From: a virus
Virus record (IMG/VR): IMGVR_UViG_3300042321_001312
Coordinates: 1 to 31,877 of that record
DNA: 31,877 bases
Strand: one strand, 5' to 3'
Every line of letters starts with the position of its first letter. Positions within the stretch are counted from its first letter, which is position 1. Position numbers and translations under genes: made by a program. This document shows positions 5,006-12,183 of this stretch, piece by piece. The notes under the pieces were generated by a model. It saw nothing but the letters and a program-made list of their open reading frames with translations, had not been told where the DNA came from and ran no database searches.

Positions 5006-5079
5006 GCCCTATTAGTATAATGGTATTACACCGGTTTTGTAATCCGGGTACGGGAGTTCGATTCTCTCATGGGGCACCA
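5006..5079 (+). tRNA. tRNA-Thr (UGU)
   Basis: Acceptor GCCCTAT pairs with ATGGGGC (one wobble). The anticodon arm is CCGG/CCGG with loop TTTGTAA, giving TGT. T arm GGGAG/CTCTC, discriminator A, encoded CCA. Confidence 0.92.
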
Positions 5080-5087
5080 AGTTAGTT

Positions 5088-5161
5088 GCGGGATTCGTAT
5101 AATGGTAATACCTTAGCCTTCCAAGCTAAAGCCAGGAGTTCGATTCTCCTATCCCGCTCCA
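5088..5161 (+). tRNA. tRNA-Gly (UCC)
   Basis: Acceptor GCGGGAT pairs perfectly with ATCCCGC. The anticodon stem is TTAGC/GCTAA with loop CTTCCAA, giving TCC. T arm AGGAG/CTCCT, discriminator T, encoded CCA. Confidence 0.94.
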
Positions 5162-5168
5162 GTTTTAT

Positions 5169-5235
5169 GCGGTGTGTAATAATACGACATGGAGTACCCC
5201 TTCATGTTAGCTGTGTGAATCAGTACACCGCTCCA
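5169..5235 (+). tRNA. Degenerate tRNA-like element (possible Gly ACC)
   Basis: A perfect 7-bp acceptor stem (GCGGTGT with ACACCGC) plus T and CCA encloses only about 50 bases. A central stem ATGGA/TTCAT has the 7-base loop GTACCCC, so the anticodon would be ACC (Gly). The T arm is reduced to CTG/CAG with loop TGTGAAT, and no normal D arm is seen. It sits 7 bases after tRNA-Gly (UCC) and shares its GCGG...CCGCTCCA ends, so it may be a decayed tRNA-Gly copy or an unusual mini-tRNA. Confidence 0.45.
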
Positions 5236-5249
5236 TTTTTGAGGACATT

Positions 5250-5495
5250 ATGAATATCAAACCACTGAAAAATAAAGTTGTTGTTGAACGTGTGGAGAAT
5301 GTAAAAACTACGGCTTCCGGAATTATTCTAAGGTCCTCACCGGAACCAGACAAAGCAAAAGTTTTAGCTGTTGGTCCAGATGCTGAAGATGTATCTGTTG
5401 GTGATGTTGTACTGCTTGATTGGAATGCAGCCGTACCAATCGACAATAAATATGTTGTATCAACAACAAGTATTGTTTTAATCTACGGAGATTAA
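5250..5495 (+). CDS. GroES-like co-chaperonin (gp31 role)
   Basis: The product is 81 residues with a GAGG ribosome binding site about 8 bases before ATG 5250. The opening MNIKPLKNKVVVERVENVKT matches the first strands of Cpn10 proteins (KPLxDRVxVxR), and TTASGIIL sits where the mobile loop (which contacts GroEL) ends. GDVVLLDWNAAV corresponds to the later GDxVxF strand. It is about 15 residues shorter than bacterial GroES (about 97). In T4 the analogous gp31 replaces GroES in a complex with host GroEL for folding of the major capsid protein gp23; a similar role is inferred. The gene lies behind promoter P2 and one base before the next gene. Confidence 0.85.
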   Translation: MNIKPLKNKVVVERVENVKTTASGIILRSSPEPDKAKVLAVGPDAEDVSVGDVVLLDWNAAVPIDNKYVVSTTSIVLIYGD

Positions 5496-5496
5496 T

Positions 5497-5679
5497 ATGT
5501 CTGACGGCGGCAAAGGATCAAGCCCAAGACCATACAGTGTTGACCAAAAAACTTTTTCAGAAAATTGGAATAATATTTTCAAGAAAAAAGATCCAAAAGA
5601 AATCGATGATGCAATCGCTGAAGATGAAGAGTTCAAGCGAATTGCATCATTGAATAACCTAAAACAAAAACATAAATAA
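5497..5679 (+). CDS. Small charged hypothetical protein (60 aa)
   Basis: ATG 5497 follows GGAG with short spacing and starts one base after the GroES stop, so the two are co-transcribed. The product starts MSDGGKGSSPRPYSVDQKTF, continues with a predicted helix (ENWNNIFKKKDPKEIDDAIAEDEEFKRIASL) and ends Lys-rich. I recognise this only as a small protein type seen in T4-like phages of aquatic bacteria, without a known function. No membrane segment or metal site is visible. The stop codon is followed three bases later by the initiator-like tRNA. Confidence 0.75.
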   Translation: MSDGGKGSSPRPYSVDQKTFSENWNNIFKKKDPKEIDDAIAEDEEFKRIASLNNLKQKHK

Positions 5680-5682
5680 TTT

Positions 5683-5755
5683 GGCGGGTTGGTGAAACAG
5701 TATCACAGTGGGCTCATAATCCTCAGTTCCGGTGCAACTCCGTGACCCGCAACCA
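5683..5755 (+). tRNA. Initiator-like tRNA-Met (CAU)
   Basis: Position 1 (G) is opposite A72, unpaired as in bacterial initiator tRNA. Then GCGGGT pairs with ACCCGC. The anticodon arm has GGG at 29-31 and the loop CTCATAA, identical to the fMet loop. Discriminator A, encoded CCA. The D loop AACAGTA lacks the usual GG and the T loop TGCAACT lacks TTC. Its end is two bases from the convergent gene ending at 5758. Confidence 0.75.
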
Positions 5756-5757
5756 CT

Positions 5758-6411
5758 TTATTTGTTATTCAATGGATTGTCCAGTGCTTTCTGGATTTTT
5801 GTATCCACTTCCTTCTTTAGAGTTTCAACCCTTCCGTTGACTTCTCTTTTCATCACATCAACATCTCTAGCAATTTCTTTCTTTGTTGTATCAACTTCTT
5901 TAGAAATTTCACGGCGTGCATCCGCCACTTCTTTACGTATTGATGCAACTTCACCTCTTGCTTTTTCTAAATCTTCACGAATATCTTTTCGTGCCTGACG
6001 CATTTCTGCCTCAGTTTCTCTTTGTGCTTGCTTGACACCACGTTCAATTTGTTCTGTCACTGATTCGTTTCTACGAATATCATTCTTCAGATCATTCTTA
6101 ATGTCTCTAGTGTAGTCTGAAGTTTTGGCACTGTTTTCTTCAATAACTGCAAGCCTCTTATCGAATTCGGATAAATCTGGTGCAATGTATTCAGCAATTT
6201 TCTTTTTCATCCCTTGATAGTCTTTATAGACTTCAAATGCACCATAGAGACCACCAAGTGTGGATGATACGATAGTGAATGCTACCATTAATTTTGCTGG
6301 AGTGAATTCGTAACCGCCGATGCTAATTACGGTATCTTTGCTTGCATACTTCTTTACTGCTGCTTCAGCATCATCAATTTTTTTGTTAACGTTTTTAATT
6401 TCTTCCGTCAT
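5758..6411 (-). CDS. Membrane-anchored coiled-coil protein (217 aa)
   Basis: The product has a short charged N-terminus, one hydrophobic segment at about residues 36-60 (TPAKLMVAFTIVSSTLGGLY) and then about 150 residues of strongly charged amphipathic helix with repeats of the type KEVDxxKKEI. This predicts a membrane-anchored rod. AGGA lies 7 bases upstream of the ATG. The start is one base after the stop of the preceding gene in the same minus-strand operon, so expression is linked to the two exported proteins. It could be a structural, host-envelope or lysis-related protein; no catalytic motif is seen. Positive residues (YKDYQGMKKK) follow the hydrophobic segment, so the rod probably lies in the cytoplasm. 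Function is not recognised. Confidence 0.75.
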   Translation of the reverse strand: MTEEIKNVNKKIDDAEAAVKKYASKDTVISIGGYEFTPAKLMVAFTIVSSTLGGLYGAFEVYKDYQGMKKKIAEYIAPDLSEFDKRLAVIEENSAKTSDYTRDIKNDLKNDIRRNESVTEQIERGVKQAQRETEAEMRQARKDIREDLEKARGEVASIRKEVADARREISKEVDTTKKEIARDVDVMKREVNGRVETLKKEVDTKIQKALDNPLNNK

Positions 6412-6412
6412 T

Positions 6413-8134
6413 TTAGTTCCTGTATTGTTGATTGACCATTTCTTGATGTAATCTATCGGATGATAGTTGTCTCAATGCTCTAACATTATCTACAGTCACT
6501 TGGTTTTTATAAATCTCCTCAGGTTTGTATAACTGACCATCCCTGAGTGTTAAACTCATATAAGCATTAAATCCTGGCGGCGTAACTGCCATTCTGTTTA
6601 TGTCTATGTTACCAGCCAATTCATTTGGTTGTACGTTGCTCTTAACTGTTTCTGTTTTTTGGTCCGCCGCCGAAGTTTCTATTATAGGTTTCTGTTCCAA
6701 AATTGATTTTATCGGACTATCATTACTCATAAAATTTGATTGAGCGACCATTTCAATCTGACTTTCGTTTTGTCTAAACACACTTGTTGTAGAAAAATTA
6801 GGCAAAAGTACAGGTTGTGTTAGCAGTGAATAATCGATTTTAGAAACTTCAACTTGTTGTATTTGTGTATTCACCTGTTCAATTGGTTTTTGTATTTGTT
6901 GAGTCTGATTTACAACTACAACAGGTTCAAAATTAAAACTGTTTTGTCCGTTTGTTTGTGCATTTTGTAATTGAATATTTACAATACTCGTTTGTTGTGA
7001 TTCTGTTGCCGCTTGTTGTTGTGTTGCATTGTTTCTTTGATTGTTTTCAATGACCATGTTTGTTTGGTCTTGTGCATTTGCTATTGCACTTGAAACTTCT
7101 TGTAGTGCATTTTCAACAGCAGCAGTTTGCGTGGCTCTGTCATTTGCTTGTATTTGGCGAACCACACTCATTATAAGAGACATGTTCGGACTAGATTTTG
7201 TTTTTTCTTCCTGTTTTTCAGACTCTGTTTTTTGTGCCGATTCTTTTACGGATTGTGGAATATTATCTGGTGCGCTTATTGTTCCACTAGTTGATACTTC
7301 AACACCGCCAGCGTCAACAGTTATTGTTGATGGTTGTACATCAGAAGTTGTTGGCAGAACTGTAGATATTATTGGTGTTGAAATTGTGACAACAGTTGCT
7401 GTGGTTGCTGGCGTTAAACTATTGATTGCACTCAAGTAACCTGGACAAGTAGGTGAACTTAACACATTGACAGAACATGGATCAACAGTGTATTTTAAAG
7501 AAAAAGAAACATTAATCACTTCTGGCCCATAAGGACCTGACCAACCATTGTTGTCTCTACCTATGAAACCGTATTGAACTTGTCCAATAGAAGAAGCATT
7601 TAAAGGAGAAGTAAAATTCTCGGAGAAATTAAAATTGGTCCAATTAAATTTGTAATTTAAATCGTATGAATTACCATATAGTAAATTACTGGTTCCTCTA
7701 CCGCCTGTAGTATCCCAAAAACGAACAAGCGCCGCCAATTGGTCTACGCGCCCATCGTCCCATCCATTACCGTTCTTTGCTCTGAATCCAAAGTTATATC
7801 CTGTGACTTGTAATCCAGGTGTAGAACTTGGCAATATGCTTGAAATGTCTTGTTGCTGATAAAGGTAAGTTGAACCAAAAGAGAAGTTTATGTTATTTCC
7901 TGGACCAACAATAGCATTAGGACCACAATAACCAGGTTGTCCCCAAGACCAACATGTCAAGTTGTCTTGATAAACACCATTCACCCAAGATGAAGGACCA
8001 CCTTGATTTGTCGGTAGAACTATATTACCTGTATTGTATATTTGACCCGCAATTAAATCCTGTGCGTTACTTGATAAGCTTGTGAACAAGAACGCCAAGG
8101 AAACTGCCGATGCCAATCTTTGTATACGAATCAT
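6413..8134 (-). CDS. Sec-exported protein of unknown function (573 aa)
   Basis: A clear Sec signal peptide covers residues 1 to about 24 (positive MIRIQR, hydrophobic AVSLAFLF, then SLSSNAQ before the likely cut), which supports this start. Residues 25-225 look beta-rich, with Gly, Asn, Trp and Tyr and two closely spaced Cys pairs (CWSWGQPGYC and DPCSVNVLSSPTC), suggesting disulfides formed in the periplasm. A Thr/Pro/Val linker follows, then a long Gln/Asn/Ala-rich region likely to be helical. The last about 60 residues (PPGFNAYMSLTL, PEEIYKNQVTVDNVRALRQL, HQEMVNQQY) look like a conserved module I associate with T4-like phages of aquatic bacteria, without known function. Its first 68 bases overlap the upstream gene in another frame. 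Weak purine-rich ribosome binding site (AAAGAG). Confidence 0.82.
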   Translation of the reverse strand: MIRIQRLASAVSLAFLFTSLSSNAQDLIAGQIYNTGNIVLPTNQGGPSSWVNGVYQDNLTCWSWGQPGYCGPNAIVGPGNNINFSFGSTYLYQQQDISSILPSSTPGLQVTGYNFGFRAKNGNGWDDGRVDQLAALVRFWDTTGGRGTSNLLYGNSYDLNYKFNWTNFNFSENFTSPLNASSIGQVQYGFIGRDNNGWSGPYGPEVINVSFSLKYTVDPCSVNVLSSPTCPGYLSAINSLTPATTATVVTISTPIISTVLPTTSDVQPSTITVDAGGVEVSTSGTISAPDNIPQSVKESAQKTESEKQEEKTKSSPNMSLIMSVVRQIQANDRATQTAAVENALQEVSSAIANAQDQTNMVIENNQRNNATQQQAATESQQTSIVNIQLQNAQTNGQNSFNFEPVVVVNQTQQIQKPIEQVNTQIQQVEVSKIDYSLLTQPVLLPNFSTTSVFRQNESQIEMVAQSNFMSNDSPIKSILEQKPIIETSAADQKTETVKSNVQPNELAGNIDINRMAVTPPGFNAYMSLTLRDGQLYKPEEIYKNQVTVDNVRALRQLSSDRLHQEMVNQQYRN

Positions 8135-9185
8135 CTTTTTTCTCTTTTATTGGTGCAGGAACTTTATTTGGATTTGCTTGCCATTCAACCTTTGCAGCCT
8201 CACCAATTTTTCCCTCGTAGGGGCATGGAGTGCCGGCGGCCATCATTGCGTCCCAAACTCTGCGGTCTTGGCACATTGTAGCAACGGCGGCGACTTTCAT
8301 TCCCATATCAAAAAGAGTTTTAGATAATTTTAATCTTTCACAATTTTCGTCACGTATAGTACCACCAGAACTTACACCAAAAATTTGTGTTTGTACCGCA
8401 CTACTAGAACCAGTAGTACACAAATCGTTGTTACCACCACTCATCATTGTTGGCGCAACCGCTGTAGGTGGCGGTTGAATTATTCTTTGTGTAATATTAC
8501 TTTCATTAATATTGCGATTTGTCATGTCACCAGAGTTGACATTGTTATTTGTGTTTGTGCTTGTTGATGCACTAGTATTTGTATTAACATTGTTATTGTT
8601 ATTTGTCATCGTGCCTGTATTCACATTGTTATTTGTGTTTACGTTTGTACTGGTGCTTGCACTAACATTGTTATTGTTATTTGTCATCGTGCCAGAATTT
8701 ATATTATTATTCGTATTCACATTTGTAGATGTGCTGGCGTTGGTGTTGACGTTATTGTTGTTATTAGTCATCGTGCCAGAATTTATATTATTATTCGTAT
8801 TCACACTCGTAGATGTGCTGGCGTTGGTGTTGACGTTATTGTTGTTGTACGTCATTGTACCACTATTCACGTTGTTGTTATTGTTCGTAACTGTGCTAGT
8901 GGAAGTTGAAGCATTGACGTTATTGTTGTTGTACGTCATTGTGCCAGTGTTCACGTTATTATTCGTGTTTACACTGGTGCTTGTATTGACATTCGTGGAG
9001 ACACTATTAACATTAGTGTTATTAGTGTTGACGGTCGTAGCCGTGCTAGTATTGTTTGTATTTACGGTGCTTGTCGAGGTAGATGTACTGTTTGTGTCTA
9101 CCAGCGTACTCGAATCATAGGTGGTCTGCGCGACCGATGACAAAGACATTACAAAAAGCACCATTGCGGTTAGCTTTTTGAACAT
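8067..9185 (-). CDS. Exported Asn/Thr-repeat protein (372 aa)
   Basis: The signal peptide is MFKKLTAMVLFVMSLSSVAQ with a likely cut after residue 20; AAGGA precedes the ATG. Residues 71-228 are about six copies of a unit of roughly 26-30 residues built on NNN(V/I)N(T/S)GTMT followed by NNNNVN and an (A)STST block. Such Asn/Ser/Thr repeats occur in adhesins, solenoids and amyloid-like surface fibres. Residues 255-340 form a compact domain with four Cys (DLCTTG, DENCERLKLSKTLFDMGM, VATMCQDRRVW, GTPCPYEGKIG), and the tail ends in a hydrophobic stretch (IGIGSFLGVLVHKL). It is the first gene of the minus-strand operon, about 100 bases downstream of a T4-type late promoter. Function unknown. Confidence 0.82.
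   Translation of the reverse strand: MFKKLTAMVLFVMSLSSVAQTTYDSSTLVDTNSTSTSTSTVNTNNTSTATTVNTNNTNVNSVSTNVNTSTSVNTNNNVNTGTMTYNNNNVNASTSTSTVTNNNNNVNSGTMTYNNNNVNTNASTSTSVNTNNNINSGTMTNNNNNVNTNASTSTNVNTNNNINSGTMTNNNNNVSASTSTNVNTNNNVNTGTMTNNNNNVNTNTSASTSTNTNNNVNSGDMTNRNINESNITQRIIQPPPTAVAPTMMSGGNNDLCTTGSSSAVQTQIFGVSSGGTIRDENCERLKLSKTLFDMGMKVAAVATMCQDRRVWDAMMAAGTPCPYEGKIGEAAKVEWQANPNKVPAPIKEKKDDSYTKIGIGSFLGVLVHKLIK
8502..8975 (-). repeat. Tandem coding repeats (Asn/Thr-rich units)
   Basis: These bases encode residues 71-228 of the exported protein. On the + strand they read as alternating ATTGTTGTT-type runs, with GTCAT marking the MT of each unit. Six copies of the N(T/S)G(T/D)MT core are present, the last diverged to NSGDMTNRN. 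Near-identical DNA between some units makes copy-number change by recombination likely. Confidence 0.85.
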
Positions 9186-9213
9186 TTATTTTCCTTTTTA
9201 ACCACTATTTTGA

Positions 9214-9242
9214 TTGACAAAAAATCATTTTGTATGTATAAT
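9214..9242 (+). promoter_or_regulatory. Perfect sigma70 promoter P3 (replication operon)
   Basis: TTGACA (9214-9219), 17 bases, TATAAT (9237-9242), 70 bases upstream of the first gene of the replication operon. It has the same TTGACAA...GTATAAT form as P1, P2 and P4. Confidence 0.87.
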
Positions 9243-9281
9243 CACAAAGTCAAATAGGAATAATTTTTCTATCAATACATA

Positions 9282-9289
9282 TATTTATA
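9282..9289 (-). promoter_or_regulatory. T4-type late promoter, minus strand
   Basis: The minus strand reads TATAAATA, the exact T4 late promoter element recognised in T4 by the gp55 sigma-like factor with gp33 and gp45. It lies about 100 bases upstream of the exported repeat protein gene (start 9185), so the minus-strand operon is probably late. This gene set shows no gp55 in the window. Confidence 0.6.
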
Positions 9290-9311
9290 AACTTTTCGAA
9301 AAGGTAAAAAA

Positions 9312-9623
9312 ATGAAAATCTTAACAGCCAAATTAATTACACACGAAGAAATTTTAGGTGAAGTGGAAAAAGAAAGTATGGAATCAATCACTTTCAAAAA
9401 TCCTGTGGCAATTTCTATTGTCCGAGGTAAAGATGGGGCACCAAATGTAGGATTTTCACCTTTTCCATTACATGCCGAACAAAAATCCGGATTTATTATT
9501 GACATAGATAAGAGAAATATTGTATACTCTTACGAACCCGCAGAAGATTTCAAAAGCAACTACAACCAATTATTCGGGTCTGGCATCATTCTACCCAAAC
9601 AACAAAGCATCATTACCGGTTAA
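9312..9623 (+). CDS. Small protein, possible Sm-like fold (103 aa)
   Basis: ATG 9312 follows AAAAGGT, and the TAA overlaps the DNA polymerase start (TAATG), so the two are translationally coupled. The N-terminus (KILTAKLITHEEILGEVEKESMESITFKNPVAISIV) has the strand order of an Sm/LSm barrel: a strand, 'xxEILGEV', then a strand with a conserved N-P. A DGAPNVGFSPFP loop follows. Small LSm-like proteins of this appearance occur in T4-like marine phages, usually without a defined role. An RNA-binding or polymerase-regulating role is an inference from position only. No membrane segment or signal peptide. Confidence 0.7.
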   Translation: MKILTAKLITHEEILGEVEKESMESITFKNPVAISIVRGKDGAPNVGFSPFPLHAEQKSGFIIDIDKRNIVYSYEPAEDFKSNYNQLFGSGIILPKQQSIITG

Positions 9624-12166
9624 TGTCTAATTTCTACACCAATGTTCAAGCCCTAGGCGGCAAGATCCTGTATCGCGGGATCATGGACGGAAAACGTATC
9701 AAACAAAAGGTTGACTACGAGCCATCACTATATCTTCCTGCCAAAAAAGATAAAGGCACTCACAAATCCCTTGATGGTCTGGACTTGTCTGAAAAACGTT
9801 TCGACAGTATCTACGAAGCGCGAGAATTCTTTAAGAAGTATGACGGCATTCCTGGTGCACCAAAAATCTATGGTAACACCAGGTACGAATATGCATTCAT
9901 TGCAGATCAACATCCTACGATGGTTGATTGGGATCAGGATAAAGTTTCTATCGCTATCGTAGATATTGAGGTTGGTTCAGAAAATGGATTTCCCGATCCT
10001 TATCTGGCCAACGAACCCATCACCGCAATTGCAATCACTTATATCAACGGCAAAACCTATGTGTTCGGATGTGGTGATTATGAAGTACAAGGTGACGAAG
10101 TTTATATTAAGTGTAAAGATGAATGGACTCTTTGCAAGAAGTTCCTGATGTTGTGGTCAGACAATTGCCCAGACGTTATCACTGGTTGGAACACAAAGTT
10201 TTTCGATATTCCTTATCTCGTTAATCGTTTTCGTAAAATCTTGGGTGAAGATGACACGAAGAAACTTTCGCCTTGGAATTATATTTCCGAACGCAAAACA
10301 AACATCAATGGCAGAATGTTAATTGCCTATAGTTTTGTTGGTGTCGAATCTCTAGACTACATCGAACTCTACAAATGGTATGCGCCGGGTGGCAAGTCAC
10401 AAGAATCTTATCGTCTTGATAATATTGCAAACGTTGAACTTGGTGAAGGTAAAATCTCATACGATGAATATGAAAACTTGCATCAATTGTATCGATTGAA
10501 CTTCCAGAAGTTTATTGAATATAACATCAAAGACGTTAAACTGATTCTTAAACTGGAAGATAAACTGAAACTGTTGGAACTGGCACTGACTCTTGCATAT
10601 GATACCAAGTGTAACTATGAAGATGTGTTTGCACAGACACGCATGTGGGATTCACTGACATATTCCTATCTACTGCAACAGAAGATCATTGTACCACCAC
10701 GTGAGGTGCAGGACAAAGATTCCGCATTCGAAGGTGCATATGTTAAAGAACCTCAGGTTGGCCTACACAACTGGGTTGCCAGTTTCGACTTGAACAGTCT
10801 GTATCCTCACCTGATGATGCAGTATAACATTTCGCCAGAAACTCTAATCGAACCGGCAGACTACACACAAGAAATGCGTGATGTTCTATCGCAAGGTGTT
10901 TCCGTTGACAAACTTTTGAAATGTCAAATTGACACATCAAGTTTATCTGGTGTTACAATCACACCAAATGGACAATACTTTCGAACAGATGTTCAAGGTT
11001 TCTTGCCTAAGATGATGGAAGAAATGTATATTGACCGCAGCAAATTCAAAAAGATGATGTTGGCTGCGAAACAGGAATATGAAAATGAAACCGATGATTC
11101 AAAGAAGTATGACATTGAGAAACGGATCGCGAGATACAACAACCTACAACTCGCTAAGAAAGTCTCTCTCAATTCTGCTTATGGTGCTTTGGGTTCTCAG
11201 TATTTTAGATTTTACGACCTACGGATGGCTCTGGGTGTCACTACTGCTGGCCAGCTTTCTATTCGTTGGATTGAAAATAAGATTAACCAGTACATGAATA
11301 ATGTTCTTAAAACGGAAGGTGTTGATTATGTCATTGCATCAGATACTGACTCAATCTATCTCAATCTTGGACCTTTGGTGCAACATGCGATGGGGGACAG
11401 AAGTCAAGATATTAACAAGGCGATATCCTTCATGGATAAAGTTTGTGAGACTAAGATTCAACCGTTTATTGACAAGTCTTATGCAGAACTTGCTGACTAT
11501 GTTAAGGCATATTCACAAAAGATGCAAATGAAACGTGAAGGTCTGTCCAACAAAGGTGTTTGGACTGCCAAGAAGCGTTATATCTTAAACGTGTACAACA
11601 ACGAAGGTGTTCAATATAAAGAACCACAGATGAAGGTCATGGGACTGGAAATGATTAAATCATCCACACCATCGGCAATCCGTGAAAAGATGAAAGCGGC
11701 AATTCAGTTGATGATGACCGGTAATGAAAATGATGTTCAAAACTTCATTGCGAATTTCAGAGAAGAATTCAAAAGATTGCCACCAGAAGAAATATCTTTT
11801 CCGCGTGGTCTCAATGGCCTGAACACATATTCTGATTCGGTTACACTATATAAGAAAGGTACACCAATTCATGTTAAAGGTGCAATTCTATACAATCACA
11901 ATCTGAAATTGATGGGATTGGAAAAGAAGTATCAGAAGATTCAAGAAGGTGAAAAAATCAAATTCACCTATCTCAAAATGCCAAATCACTTCAAAGATAC
12001 CGTTATTTCTTTCCCTTCCAGAATACCAAAAGAGTTTGAACTTGACAGGTATATTGATTACGATGTACAATTCGACAAAGCATTTTTGGAACCAATTCGT
12101 GTGATATTGGATTGTATGAAATGGAAAGTTGAGAAGAACAATTCTTTGGAAGACTTCTTCAGTTGA
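9623..12166 (+). CDS. 43: Family B DNA polymerase (gp43)
   Basis: The product is 847 residues, close to T4 gp43 (898). The 3'-5' exonuclease motifs are present: ExoI D114-I-E116 (IVDIEVGS), ExoII around D196 (GWNTKFFDIPYL) and ExoIII (YNIKDVKLI). The polymerase motifs follow: motif A SFDLNSLYP near residue 390, motif B KKVSLNSAYGALGS near 515 and motif C SDTDSIY near 574, with the KKRY motif near 650. All catalytic aspartates are intact, so it should be an active proofreading replicase. It starts inside the TAATG overlap with the previous gene and is followed after 17 bases by uvsX. The operon order is typical of T4-like core replication genes. No intron or split is seen. Confidence 0.97.
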   Translation: MSNFYTNVQALGGKILYRGIMDGKRIKQKVDYEPSLYLPAKKDKGTHKSLDGLDLSEKRFDSIYEAREFFKKYDGIPGAPKIYGNTRYEYAFIADQHPTMVDWDQDKVSIAIVDIEVGSENGFPDPYLANEPITAIAITYINGKTYVFGCGDYEVQGDEVYIKCKDEWTLCKKFLMLWSDNCPDVITGWNTKFFDIPYLVNRFRKILGEDDTKKLSPWNYISERKTNINGRMLIAYSFVGVESLDYIELYKWYAPGGKSQESYRLDNIANVELGEGKISYDEYENLHQLYRLNFQKFIEYNIKDVKLILKLEDKLKLLELALTLAYDTKCNYEDVFAQTRMWDSLTYSYLLQQKIIVPPREVQDKDSAFEGAYVKEPQVGLHNWVASFDLNSLYPHLMMQYNISPETLIEPADYTQEMRDVLSQGVSVDKLLKCQIDTSSLSGVTITPNGQYFRTDVQGFLPKMMEEMYIDRSKFKKMMLAAKQEYENETDDSKKYDIEKRIARYNNLQLAKKVSLNSAYGALGSQYFRFYDLRMALGVTTAGQLSIRWIENKINQYMNNVLKTEGVDYVIASDTDSIYLNLGPLVQHAMGDRSQDINKAISFMDKVCETKIQPFIDKSYAELADYVKAYSQKMQMKREGLSNKGVWTAKKRYILNVYNNEGVQYKEPQMKVMGLEMIKSSTPSAIREKMKAAIQLMMTGNENDVQNFIANFREEFKRLPPEEISFPRGLNGLNTYSDSVTLYKKGTPIHVKGAILYNHNLKLMGLEKKYQKIQEGEKIKFTYLKMPNHFKDTVISFPSRIPKEFELDRYIDYDVQFDKAFLEPIRVILDCMKWKVEKNNSLEDFFS

Positions 12167-12183
12167 AATGAAAAGGAAATTAT

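Noticed and set aside
5670-5677. CATAAATA as a late promoter
   Set aside because: Only downstream target before the convergent gene is one tRNA; a one-mismatch match is expected often in AT-rich DNA, and it falls in the end of a coding sequence.
8502-8975. Repeat array as a CRISPR
   Set aside because: Repeats are coding, in frame, imperfect and without unique spacers of constant length; no cas-like gene is nearby.
8512-9120. 202-codon open frame on the + strand, very rich in Leu, Val and Phe
   Set aside because: It is the antisense of the Asn/Thr repeat region; AAC/AAT and ACA codons read backwards give hydrophobic codons. No ribosome binding site, and the minus-strand frame has a signal peptide and conserved-looking ends.
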